Positions 26,883 through 34,502 of a stretch of 64,000 nt of DNA are shown here, piece after piece. The notes under the pieces were generated by a model. That model did not search any database. It saw only the letters and a program-made list of their open reading frames with translations, and was not told the origin of the DNA. The stretch is taken from contig NZ_OY762229.1 in the NCBI RefSeq assembly GCF_963665355.1, positions 2,356,001 through 2,420,000 of the forward strand, read 5' to 3'. Position 1 is the stretch's first letter. Every line of letters begins with the position of its first letter. The translations under genes and the position numbers were made by a program. Source of the stretch: an uncultured Desulfobacter sp. GTDB lineage: Bacteria > Desulfobacterota > Desulfobacteria > Desulfobacterales > Desulfobacteraceae.

Positions 26883-28029
26883 TTGTGAAATTGCCCAGGA
26901 GGTTTTTGCCCTGCAGCTCGGGCTCAGCCGGATGACGGCCGTCAAGGTGCTGACCCGGGGATATCTGCCGAAACGGACCGGAAGCCGCGAAATACTTATG
27001 GCAAGGATCAAGGCGTGGGTGGAGAACACCCCGGCCGCCCTGGACTGGCTGGAGGAAAACCGGATGTCCGTAAGCGACATATGGGGCGCTTACGACGGAC
27101 AGATCCGGGAGAATATCGGATTCCCCGGGGTCAGGCTTGAGCTTGCAGATCCCCTTAAACTTAATCCAAGAAAGGATATAGACATGATTTCCGGCAGTAC
27201 ATTGAAGCATTTCAAGATGTTTAAAAGTCCGTTTCTCAATGACGTGACCAGTGAGAAGGATATTTATCTGTCATCGGAACACCGGTTTTTGAAGGAGATG
27301 ATGCTGGATTCGGCGAAGTACGGCGGATTTATCGCTGTGGTGGGCGGTGTGGGGTCCGGCAAGTCGGTCATGAGAAAGGCTGTTGCTGCCGAGCTGCTCA
27401 GTGAAGGCATCAAGGTGGTGATGCCGCTGATCATCGATAAATCCAGGGTGACGCCGTCTTCCCTGGTGGATGCGATCATTATGGACATATCGGACGAATA
27501 TCCGAAGAACAGCCTTGAGCGAAAGACCCGGCAGGCTGTGCAACTGTTGAAGGCCAGGGCGGAAAACGGGATGCGCCAGGTGCTTATGATCGAGGAGGCC
27601 CATACCATTGACAAGCGGGCGTTTAAGGCGCTCAAGCAGATTTATGAGATGGAGATAGGGTTTGAAAAGCTGATCGGGATTATCCTGATCGGTCAGCCCG
27701 AGCTGCTTAAAAAGCTGGATGAGGTGGGAAATTCCGATATCCGTGAGGTTATCCGGCGGATCACAACTGCCGAGATCGAGGGCCTTGGCGATGCGGTGCG
27801 GCCATATCTTGAACACAAGTTCGCCAGGATTGGCAAGGCGAAGATCGGGGATGTCCTGGCGGATGATGTTTATGAGGCAATCAACAAGCGTTTGGAGCGG
27901 CTGTCCGGGCGGCGCACGGTGAACCGCAGTTTTCCTTTGTCTGTGAACAACCTTGTGGTCAGGGCCATGAATATGGCGGCCCGGGCGGGCGAAGAGAAGG
28001 TGACAGCGGATATTATTATGAATTGCTGA
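26854..28029 (+). CDS. B: Mu B-like transposition ATPase
   Basis: This 391-residue AAA+ protein has Walker A GGVGSGKS at residues 164-171 and a Walker B-like LMIEEAH near 245. The N-terminus carries a helix-turn-helix (CEIAQEVFALQLGLSRMTAV), as in Mu B. ATG 26854 is preferred over GTG 26851 because GGAGG lies 5 bases upstream. It binds target DNA, stimulates transposase A and helps choose the insertion site. It ends the transposition operon, followed by a hairpin. Confidence 0.9.
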   Translation: MIRLKQLLIDCEIAQEVFALQLGLSRMTAVKVLTRGYLPKRTGSREILMARIKAWVENTPAALDWLEENRMSVSDIWGAYDGQIRENIGFPGVRLELADPLKLNPRKDIDMISGSTLKHFKMFKSPFLNDVTSEKDIYLSSEHRFLKEMMLDSAKYGGFIAVVGGVGSGKSVMRKAVAAELLSEGIKVVMPLIIDKSRVTPSSLVDAIIMDISDEYPKNSLERKTRQAVQLLKARAENGMRQVLMIEEAHTIDKRAFKALKQIYEMEIGFEKLIGIILIGQPELLKKLDEVGNSDIREVIRRITTAEIEGLGDAVRPYLEHKFARIGKAKIGDVLADDVYEAINKRLERLSGRRTVNRSFPLSVNNLVVRAMNMAARAGEEKVTADIIMNC

Positions 28030-28042
28030 GGATAATAGAAAC

Positions 28043-28080
28043 GGCCCGGCAGATGCTGGAACATCTGATATCCGGGCCTT
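28043..28080 (+). terminator. Strong hairpin after B gene
   Basis: GGCCCGG (28043-28049) pairs with CCGGGCC (28072-28078), and an inner CAGATG pairs with CATCTG (28062-28067), leaving a small bulge. It starts 14 bp after the B stop codon. Only two T residues follow, so it may be a weak terminator, a processing site or an mRNA stabiliser. Confidence 0.5.
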
Positions 28081-28155
28081 AAACGCAATGCTTGGCACCA
28101 CAAGGATAATATTATCCGTACGCCGGGCATTGTCAAGAAAGGAGATGATTGCAGA

Positions 28156-28389
28156 ATGAAAAACGTCAGACAGGTTTTATCGGCAATTGTTGCGCCCGGA
28201 AAGAGGCGGCGCAGGTACAGCACGACCATGAGGTGTCTGGATTGCGGGTTGAAGTGGCAGGCATCCAGGGTGAGCGATCCGTGTCCCGGGTGTGCGTCAA
28301 AGGCTGTTCTTGTTGCCGCGCGCTGGAATCCTGTGAAATACGGCATGCCTGTGCTTGACCGCCGCGCAGGGAAAGCGGGGGTGGCGTGA
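28156..28389 (+). CDS. Small zinc-ribbon protein (77 aa)
   Basis: It starts MKNVRQVLSAIVAPGKRRRR. Two CxxC pairs (CLDC and CPGC, residues about 27-45) form a probable zinc ribbon, preceded by a basic patch. An AAGGAG site lies about 12 bases upstream. It overlaps the next gene by one base. Small zinc-binding proteins of this kind are common after the B gene of Mu-like phages; function unknown. Confidence 0.7.
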   Translation: MKNVRQVLSAIVAPGKRRRRYSTTMRCLDCGLKWQASRVSDPCPGCASKAVLVAARWNPVKYGMPVLDRRAGKAGVA

Positions 28390-28604
28390 TGACTGTTTTT
28401 CCAGGGGTTCGCCTGAAGAACCGGGGATGCCGTTTCCCGGGGTATATCGTTGAGATGTACTGCCACTGCTGCGGCCGGTTTTATTGCGCATCGAATACGG
28501 GTTCGGCCTGCAGCAACTGCCGGTCCACGCATGTGGTCCCGGCGGGTGGTTATATGCCGGCCAGGACAAGAGGGTGTGGCGGGCGGGTGGCCCGTGTATT
28601 GTGA
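28389..28604 (+). CDS. Small Cys-rich protein (71 aa)
   Basis: It starts at 28389 (MTVFPGVRLKNRGCRF), overlapping the previous stop. Cysteines are paired (CHCC and CSNC), consistent with one zinc site. The tail is basic and Gly-rich. No family was recognised, and it is probably cotranscribed with the preceding zinc-ribbon gene. Confidence 0.6.
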   Translation: MTVFPGVRLKNRGCRFPGYIVEMYCHCCGRFYCASNTGSACSNCRSTHVVPAGGYMPARTRGCGGRVARVL

Positions 28605-28628
28605 GAAATATAACAAAGGAGCGAACGT

Positions 28629-29243
28629 ATGTCAGAGGCGAATTTGAATGATTACATGACAGATAGCCAGGGGCGTCTGGTGCATAAAGATAATGTCAAG
28701 GAGATCGACAAGACACGGGACGGGCTTGTCCGGAACGTGGTGGATAACGCCCTGGCGGTACAGAAAGAGATGGCGAAATTCAAGGATATGGCTATGTCTG
28801 AAATCGACGCCTTTGTGGAGATGTCAGCGTCTGATTATGGTGTGTCTCTTGGCGGCAGAAAGGGGAATCTGAATATGTTCTCCTATGACGGGAGATATAA
28901 AATCCAGGTGCAGGTGTCCGAATATGTGGTGCCTGACGAACGGCTGAACGCCGCAAAGGCTCTGATTGACAAGCTGTTGAACTCATGGACCCAGGACAGC
29001 CGGTCCGAAGTTAAAACGATCATCAATGACGCCTTTGCCGTGGATCAGGAGGGCAAGTTCAATCTTCGTCGGATCTTGGGCCTGCGGCGGCTTGAGATTG
29101 TTGATCCGGACTGGAAAAAGGCTATGGATGCCATATCTGACAGCCTGCAGGTGATCGGCTCCAAGCGGTATATGCGGGTGTATGAGCGGGTGGGAAATCA
29201 GGATCAGTGGCGGCCCATAAGCCTTGATTTCGCGGCATTATAG
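28629..29243 (+). CDS. DUF3164 family protein
   Basis: The 204-residue protein starts MSEANLNDYMTDSQGRLVHK after AAGGAG. Its sequence (DVKEIDKTRDGLV-like start, then SLGGRKGNLNMFSYDGRYKI) matches the DUF3164 proteins found in nearly all Mu-like phages between B and gp16. The biochemical role is unknown. Conservation of position supports the phage assignment. Confidence 0.8.
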   Translation: MSEANLNDYMTDSQGRLVHKDNVKEIDKTRDGLVRNVVDNALAVQKEMAKFKDMAMSEIDAFVEMSASDYGVSLGGRKGNLNMFSYDGRYKIQVQVSEYVVPDERLNAAKALIDKLLNSWTQDSRSEVKTIINDAFAVDQEGKFNLRRILGLRRLEIVDPDWKKAMDAISDSLQVIGSKRYMRVYERVGNQDQWRPISLDFAAL

Positions 29244-29252
29244 GAGGCGGGC

Positions 29253-29465
29253 ATGGGTGATACTTTCCTCAAGGCGGGGCGCGCCCTGTGTTACACGTCA
29301 ATTGAAGACACCCGGTCTTCTCTGACTCACATCAGCGATATCCGGGTTGTCAAAGCGGCTTTGATGTATGAGCGGTCAGGCATGAAGCGCGCCACTATGA
29401 TCAGGATGCTGGAATCCAAAATCCGGCGCATGGAAAAGGAGGCATTAAAGCATGAACAAGAGTGA
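29253..29465 (+). CDS. Small phage protein (70 aa)
   Basis: It starts MGDTFLKAGRALCYTSIEDT with GGAGG upstream. The protein is helical with a basic C-terminus (GMKRATMIRMLESKIRRMEK). It overlaps the DUF1018 gene by 14 bp. No family recognised. Confidence 0.6.
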   Translation: MGDTFLKAGRALCYTSIEDTRSSLTHISDIRVVKAALMYERSGMKRATMIRMLESKIRRMEKEALKHEQE

Positions 29466-30087
29466 TTATCAATCCAGCAAGAAACAGCGGCAGTTGATCG
29501 CCATTGCCTGCGGCCAGATCGGAATCGGAAAGGCTGACAAGCAGGTGATGCTGATGTCGCGGTATGATGTAAGTTCCACCACTGAGTTGAGCTACGCCCA
29601 GGCTGAGGAGCTGCTGGACGAGCTGGTCCAGAAAGGTTTTGCCATTGTGTCCAGCAAGCGTCCCTACGTTCGCAGGCAAAAGCCGGTCCGGTCGGCCCAT
29701 GAAAAACAGCCGGGAAAGATGGTGGCACTGGCCAGCCCGGCGGAACTGTCAAAGATTGACGCCCTGGCCGGCCTGATCGCCTGGCGGGTTGAGAACGGTA
29801 TGTCCAGATGGATGAAAAAGCGGTTTAAAATTGACCGTGTAAGGACTTCCAGGGATGCCTTTGTGGTTATTGAAGGTTTGAAGGCGATGTTTGAAAACCA
29901 GATGAAGAAACGGTTCGGCAAGGAGTGGTGGATGCAGCCCTATGATGATCTGGAGGTTTGTTTTTATATTGCGGAACACTTCCCCAATATGGTGGGCGGG
30001 AATGTTGTTCCGGGGTATGCACGAGCCAAGGAGTGTCGGGATACGGAAGGGTCTTCGGCAGTTGTGGCGGGGGCTGTGGGACAATGA
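29452..30087 (+). CDS. DUF1018 / Mu gp16-like regulatory protein
   Basis: The 211-residue protein starts MNKSDYQSSKKQRQLIAIAC. The N-terminal region matches gp16/DUF1018 proteins of Mu-like phages. The longer C-terminal part includes a basic helical segment (RWMKKRFKIDRVRTSRDAFV). The family is linked to middle-gene regulation by position only. Its end overlaps the next start (ATGA). Confidence 0.7.
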   Translation: MNKSDYQSSKKQRQLIAIACGQIGIGKADKQVMLMSRYDVSSTTELSYAQAEELLDELVQKGFAIVSSKRPYVRRQKPVRSAHEKQPGKMVALASPAELSKIDALAGLIAWRVENGMSRWMKKRFKIDRVRTSRDAFVVIEGLKAMFENQMKKRFGKEWWMQPYDDLEVCFYIAEHFPNMVGGNVVPGYARAKECRDTEGSSAVVAGAVGQ

Positions 30088-30359
30088 CCAAATATGAAGA
30101 TATCAAACAACAGACACTGGAAATGCCCAAAACATTTATCCCGGGGATAATAGCAACCCTTTGTGAGGAGGCTGTCCGAAAAAAGGTTTTCCACAAGATT
30201 GGCCTGAAACACTTTATGGAAAAAGTGAGCATCAAAACGGCCGAGTCGCTTGCTTGCGGTTGCGCAAGTGACCACCAGGGATGGAAAAACAAAGGCTTTA
30301 ATTACTGCCCGATATGTGGGGAATACCTTCGTGGCGCAATATGCTGCGATGGCATTTAA
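30084..30359 (+). CDS. Small Cys-containing phage protein (91 aa)
   Basis: The start at 30084 overlaps the previous stop as ATGA and gives MTKYEDIKQQTLEMPKTFIP. The C-terminal half has Cys pairs (CGCASDH, then CPICGEYL), a likely zinc-binding element. The family is not recognised. Confidence 0.6.
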   Translation: MTKYEDIKQQTLEMPKTFIPGIIATLCEEAVRKKVFHKIGLKHFMEKVSIKTAESLACGCASDHQGWKNKGFNYCPICGEYLRGAICCDGI

Positions 30360-30618
30360 TAGAGAAAACTTCGGAATGAAAGGCAAAAATTTAATTTGCC
30401 AGATATGGATCATGTTTTTTGGATGCATTGCAATTTGGCTTATCGGGAGGCCTGAGGCATGGGGGAGATGGGGATATGTTTTCGGAATTATTGCCCAGCC
30501 GGCATGGATTTATACTTCCGTGAAGAACAGGCAGTGGGGAATAGCGGTCCTGTCTTTTTGGTATACGTATTCATGGGGCCAGGGCATCTGGTTCCACTTT
30601 ATTGCAAATCGCTGGTGA
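30349..30618 (+). CDS. Small membrane protein
   Basis: There are two to three predicted membrane helices (ICQIWIMFFGCIAIWLIG, then GYVFGIIAQPAWIY and IAVLSFWYTYSWGQGIW). The start is uncertain: ATG 30349 overlaps the previous gene and ATG 30376 is an alternative; neither has a strong ribosome binding site. A holin is possible given the nearby amidase, but this gene is Trp/aromatic-rich and does not resemble a known holin. Confidence 0.55.
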   Translation: MAFNRENFGMKGKNLICQIWIMFFGCIAIWLIGRPEAWGRWGYVFGIIAQPAWIYTSVKNRQWGIAVLSFWYTYSWGQGIWFHFIANRW

Positions 30619-30621
30619 GTC

Positions 30622-30822
30622 ATGGATAAAAAACGAATTATAGGGCAGGCAAAGGATACGGCGCTGTTGAACTGGCAGAGCAAGATTCTGAAGCTGGAGA
30701 AGCTGGAATCCGACATACAGGCCCTGATACGTGAATTTGTGGAATTAACAGGTGTCCAGATCAAGGATATCCAGCTTTATGACCCGGAAACGGGCGAAGT
30801 GCAGTTTGAAACCGATCTTTAA
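30622..30822 (+). CDS. Small phage protein (66 aa)
   Basis: It starts MDKKRIIGQAKDTALLNWQS 3 bp after the previous stop. A helical N-terminal half (KILKLEKLESDIQALIREF) is followed by a short beta-like tail ending in acidic residues. No family was recognised. Confidence 0.55.
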   Translation: MDKKRIIGQAKDTALLNWQSKILKLEKLESDIQALIREFVELTGVQIKDIQLYDPETGEVQFETDL

Positions 30823-30833
30823 CAGGGGGGATA

Positions 30834-31157
30834 ATGAGTCTGATATCAGATGACCAATTTCAAGAAATGCTTACCCTGGCAGGTTTGCCGGTGCGCCCCA
30901 GTTATCGTCCCGGAGAGGTGTGCAGCATCTTGGGTATCAGCCCCAGGACGTTCTGGCGGCTTACTGAACGATATGAAATCGACTCCGATACCGGACAACC
31001 TGCCCACCCTGACAGTATTGACTCTTATCTGCTGCGCAGTCAAAGGCGTGTCCGGTACCAGGAAATCATAGCTTATCTTCGCCGGAACAACACGTATGAA
31101 CGCCGGAACGCGCCTGACCCGGGGCAGATGCTTCTGTTCGAAGATTTTAAGGAGTAA
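30834..31157 (+). CDS. Helix-turn-helix protein, possible middle/late regulator
   Basis: The 107-residue protein has a MerR/excisionase-type helix-turn-helix (RPGEVCSILGISPRTFWRLT) near residues 25-50, followed by a helical region. It starts after AGGGGGG and is the last gene before a strong terminator and the late operon. No recognisable Mor or C activator is present elsewhere, so this gene is a candidate for late-gene control. The +1 frame continues in coding style for 26 more codons after its stop. Confidence 0.65.
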   Translation: MSLISDDQFQEMLTLAGLPVRPSYRPGEVCSILGISPRTFWRLTERYEIDSDTGQPAHPDSIDSYLLRSQRRVRYQEIIAYLRRNNTYERRNAPDPGQMLLFEDFKE

Positions 31158-31280
31158 CCGGAACAATTACAATGAATTGCTTGACCAGATTTACGACGAG
31201 ATCCGGCATGCCGGACGGGTGCTGATGGAGGCGCACTCCTGATCCTTCCTTAACCCTCATCCCCCACGCTCTTTACCATA

Positions 31281-31314
31281 CGCCCGCCTCAAAAAAATGA
31301 GGCGGGCGTTTTTT
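31281..31314 (+). terminator. Rho-independent terminator
   Basis: CGCCCGCCTCA (31281-31291) pairs with TGAGGCGGGCG (31298-31308), a perfect 11-bp stem with a 6-base A loop, followed by TTTTTT. It separates the early/middle genes from the lysis and structural genes. Confidence 0.95.
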
Positions 31315-31409
31315 ATTCTGTCAAAACATGACAACCCGGACGGCGGCGATCCTCTGTATGTGCAATATATGTACTGTTACGGATTTCAAATAGTTATCAA
31401 TAAAATCGG

Positions 31410-31862
31410 ATGAGGCGGATGGAAAACACAGAGATTAATACAATCATTTTGCACTGCAGCGACTCAGAGTTCGGAGACGTTGAAGAGATCGACGCATGGC
31501 ACCGCGTCCGGGGGTGGGCCGGTATCGGATATCATTTTGTGATCACGAACGGACGGCTTAAATCAAATGAGGCGTACGCGCAATATAACGACGGCCTGAT
31601 CCAGCCCGGGAGAGCCATCACCCGGGTGGGCGCCCACTGCAAAGGGCATAACACTGGATCCATAGGCATCTGCCTGATAGGCAAGCACGGGTTTACCGGC
31701 AAGCAGCTGTACCAGGCGCTGCCGGAACTGCTGCGCAAGCTGATGCTGGAATACGATATCCCCGTGCACCGGGTTTTCGGGCATTGTGAACTTGACCGCG
31801 GGAAAACGTGTCCGAATATGTCACCGGAAATTATCCGTAAAATAGCAGAGTATTCGGTTTAA
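31410..31862 (+). CDS. N-acetylmuramoyl-L-alanine amidase (endolysin)
   Basis: The 150-residue protein is a single Amidase_2 domain. Zinc-ligand candidates are His15 (IILHCSDS), a His in VGAHCKGHN and the Cys in ELDRGKTCPN; a further conserved stretch is YHFVITNGRL. It lacks a signal peptide or cell-wall-binding domain, so it should need a holin for export. ATG 31419 is an alternative start. It cleaves peptidoglycan to release phage and opens the late operon, as in many Mu-like phages. Confidence 0.9.
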   Translation: MRRMENTEINTIILHCSDSEFGDVEEIDAWHRVRGWAGIGYHFVITNGRLKSNEAYAQYNDGLIQPGRAITRVGAHCKGHNTGSIGICLIGKHGFTGKQLYQALPELLRKLMLEYDIPVHRVFGHCELDRGKTCPNMSPEIIRKIAEYSV

Positions 31863-31878
31863 AAAAAAGGGAGATAGT

Positions 31879-32214
31879 ATGGATCCGTCAACAATCGTAA
31901 CTTCGGCCCCTACTTTCATGGAAATCCTGAAAATGGTCCTGAGCCTCGGCCCCATCGGCCTGGTGCTGATTGTATGGTATTTCGACAAGCAGAAAACAGA
32001 CGAAGTGCAGCGCCAGTCTGACGTGCGGCTGCAGGCCATGTTTGATCTGTACAGCAAGGATATGCAGGAACTGCGGGATATGTACACCACAAACGCGTCT
32101 CTGGTGAAGAGATATGTTGAGCTGGCCGGAGATCTCAAGGAAGTCGTAACCCTTAACACCCAGGCTATGACCCGGCTGGTGGACCGAATCGACAAGGAGA
32201 GAAAACATGAGTGA
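31879..32214 (+). CDS. Membrane-anchored coiled-coil protein, holin- or DUF2730-like
   Basis: The 111-residue protein has one N-terminal membrane helix (MVLSLGPIGLVLIVWYF) followed by a charged helical region facing one side of the membrane (QRQSDVRLQAMFDLYSKDMQ). Next to the amidase it could be a holin or spanin component, or the Mu gp25-type (DUF2730) protein. It overlaps the next gene by 8 bp. Confidence 0.65.
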   Translation: MDPSTIVTSAPTFMEILKMVLSLGPIGLVLIVWYFDKQKTDEVQRQSDVRLQAMFDLYSKDMQELRDMYTTNASLVKRYVELAGDLKEVVTLNTQAMTRLVDRIDKERKHE

Positions 32215-32452
32215 GCGGTTGATCTGGCTGGGACAGAAACAGGAAAAAGACCTGGCCGCAAGACAGTTGAATATTTCCATCATCGGGCTGCGGGACAGTT
32301 TGAGAATTATGCTCAATCCCCATACGGACCCGGTGGAAATTGATCCGGCCCAGGTGCAGCAGGCGGCCTTTGAGCTGGCAGATAAAGTGGCCAGATACAA
32401 GGAACTGAAGGCAGAAATCAAAAATATCGACCGGTCCCTGGGGCTGATCTGA
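32207..32452 (+). CDS. Small phage protein (81 aa), Mu gp26-position
   Basis: It starts MSERLIWLGQKQEKDLAARQ. The protein is helical, ending in IKNIDRSLGLI. It lies between the membrane protein and the small terminase gene, the place of gp26 in Mu, and overlaps the next start by one base. Function unknown. Confidence 0.6.
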   Translation: MSERLIWLGQKQEKDLAARQLNISIIGLRDSLRIMLNPHTDPVEIDPAQVQQAAFELADKVARYKELKAEIKNIDRSLGLI

Positions 32453-33030
32453 TGGCTGAGGCCTATCCCTTTGAAGACCGGCTCAAGGCCAGGGGCTGCT
32501 ACGTGGTGGACGGCATGACCTACGAGCAGGTGTCCGGGGCTACCGGGGTGTCTGTTTCCCAGCTTAAAAAATGGGGATCTGATGAAGGGTGGACCGCCCG
32601 GCGCAAGGAGTACCGGGAGGCCCAGGTCTCTATCCGGGAGAACACGGTCCTGTTGCGGGCGGGCCTTTTAAAGAATGCCCTGGACACAAAAGATGCCCAG
32701 GACGTGTATGCCGTTGCCGCCATGGAGAAAATCGCCATTGCCCTGGAGAAGATGAGGCCCGGAACGGCGGAGCCTGCCCGGGCTGATGTGCCGGATATGA
32801 ATTTTGATGACCCTGGAGCCATGGTGGACGCCCTGTGGGGTGCCATTGAGCAACGTGCCGCCCGGATGATCAACAGCCCGGACACCATGGATCTCAAACA
32901 GATCCAGGCCGGGATCAAGACCTGGTGCGATATGAAACGCCAGTATGCCGCCAAAGAAGATACCGGATCAAAGCAAAAGGGTTTTGATGCGGACCAGGCT
33001 GAACTGATCAGAAAGCTTCTGGAAGGATAA
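32452..33030 (+). CDS. Terminase small subunit-like protein (gp27-like)
   Basis: The 192-residue protein has an N-terminal helix-turn-helix (DGMTYEQVSGATGVSVSQLK, then WTARRKEYR) and a helical remainder, the build of DUF1804 / small terminase proteins. It lies immediately before the large terminase gene. It should recognise DNA at a packaging site and recruit the large subunit. Confidence 0.75.
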   Translation: MAEAYPFEDRLKARGCYVVDGMTYEQVSGATGVSVSQLKKWGSDEGWTARRKEYREAQVSIRENTVLLRAGLLKNALDTKDAQDVYAVAAMEKIAIALEKMRPGTAEPARADVPDMNFDDPGAMVDALWGAIEQRAARMINSPDTMDLKQIQAGIKTWCDMKRQYAAKEDTGSKQKGFDADQAELIRKLLEG

Positions 33031-33031
33031 C

Positions 33032-34501
33032 ATGCCGCTTTTACTCTATCAAACCCGATGGAATCAGGACAAAGCCAGAATCAAAGTCTGGGAAAAATCC
33101 CGGCGCATCGGCGCATCCTTTGGGGATGCGTCCGAGTCTGCCCTGCTGGCAGCTACATTACCGGAAGCCGGGGGCATGAATACCTATTACATCGGCACCA
33201 ACAAGGACATGACCAGCCAGTATGTGGGCGATACGGCGCTTTGGGCCAAAAAATTCAACCTGGTGGCCGGTGAAATGGAAGAGGAAACCGTGGTCCTGGA
33301 AAATGACCAGGCTGTCACGGTGTACCGGATTCGGTTTGCCACGGGGTTTGAGGTGGTGGGACTGCCCAGCAAAGCCATTGCCCTGCGGTCCAAGCAGGGC
33401 CGGGTGATCCTGGATGAGGCGGCTTTTATCGAAGATTTCGACACCGTATTTGCCGCTGCCAAGGCATTGACCATGCTGGGCGGCAGCATCGGTATTTTGT
33501 CCACCCACAACGGGGAAGATAACCCGTTTAACCAGCTTGTCCTGGATATCCGGGCCGGCAAGCTGCCTTATTCCCTGCACCGCACCACGCTCAACGACGC
33601 CTTGAATGACGGGTATTACCGGAACGTGGTGTGCAAAAAACGCCGCATTGCCTTTTCCGATGAGGGAGAAGCCCAGTGGATTGAAGAGACCCTGGCGGAC
33701 TTTGGGGATGATGCGGACGAAGAGCTGTTCTGCATTCCCAAGCGCGGGGGCGGGGCTTGGCTCAACCGCTCCATGATCGAAGGGTGCATGAAACCTGAAA
33801 TCCCGGTGATCGAATGGACCCCGCCGGCAGATGATTTTGTGGACTGGGACATTGGACTTGCCGAGCGGGAAACCCTGGACTGGTGTCGGGAACATCTGGA
33901 GCCGCTGCTCAAGGCATTGAATCCCAACCACCGGCACGGCATGGGCACCGACTTTGGCCGGTCCGGCGATTTAACCGTGGACTGGGTGGTGGCGGAGCTG
34001 CCGGATCTGTCCGTGGATACGCCCTTTGTCCTGGAGCTGCGCAATGCGCCGTTCCGGACCCAGTACCAGATTTACAAATATATCTGCGACCGCCTGCCCC
34101 GACTGTCCGGGCTGGCCCTGGATGCCCGGGGCAACGGCCAGGCCACGGCCGAGTATGCCCGCCAGGATTACGGGATCCACCTGGTGGAAGAGGTGATGCT
34201 CTCCCAGGGGTGGTACCGGGAGCACTCTCCCCGGCTTAAATCCAACCTTGAGGACCGGACATTTTGGATTCCGAAAAGAAGCACGATTTTAGACGATTTC
34301 AGGGCTATGAAAGTAAAGAAGGGTATTGCCATGCCCCCGGAAGGAAAAAACCAGTCCGGGGCAAACCAGCGACATTGTGATGCTGCTGTGGCTGCCATCC
34401 TTGCGTTGTTTGCCATTAAGACCATTGCCGGGGATATCCCGGCCCCGTTTCCTGTGACCGCCGGCCGCAACCAGTTATCCCGGATGATGAGGGGGTATTG
34501 A
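33032..34501 (+). CDS. Terminase large subunit (gp28-like)
   Basis: The 489-residue protein has an ATPase domain with a deviant Walker A region (WEKSRRIGASFG), Walker B GRVILDEAAFI and a coupling motif GILSTHNGE. The C-terminal nuclease begins GTDFGRSGDLTVDWV. Mu-like large terminases have this form. It powers headful packaging of phage plus host DNA. It lies 1 bp after the small subunit gene and 1 bp before the portal gene. Confidence 0.88.
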   Translation: MPLLLYQTRWNQDKARIKVWEKSRRIGASFGDASESALLAATLPEAGGMNTYYIGTNKDMTSQYVGDTALWAKKFNLVAGEMEEETVVLENDQAVTVYRIRFATGFEVVGLPSKAIALRSKQGRVILDEAAFIEDFDTVFAAAKALTMLGGSIGILSTHNGEDNPFNQLVLDIRAGKLPYSLHRTTLNDALNDGYYRNVVCKKRRIAFSDEGEAQWIEETLADFGDDADEELFCIPKRGGGAWLNRSMIEGCMKPEIPVIEWTPPADDFVDWDIGLAERETLDWCREHLEPLLKALNPNHRHGMGTDFGRSGDLTVDWVVAELPDLSVDTPFVLELRNAPFRTQYQIYKYICDRLPRLSGLALDARGNGQATAEYARQDYGIHLVEEVMLSQGWYREHSPRLKSNLEDRTFWIPKRSTILDDFRAMKVKKGIAMPPEGKNQSGANQRHCDAAVAAILALFAIKTIAGDIPAPFPVTAGRNQLSRMMRGY

Positions 34502-34502
34502 T

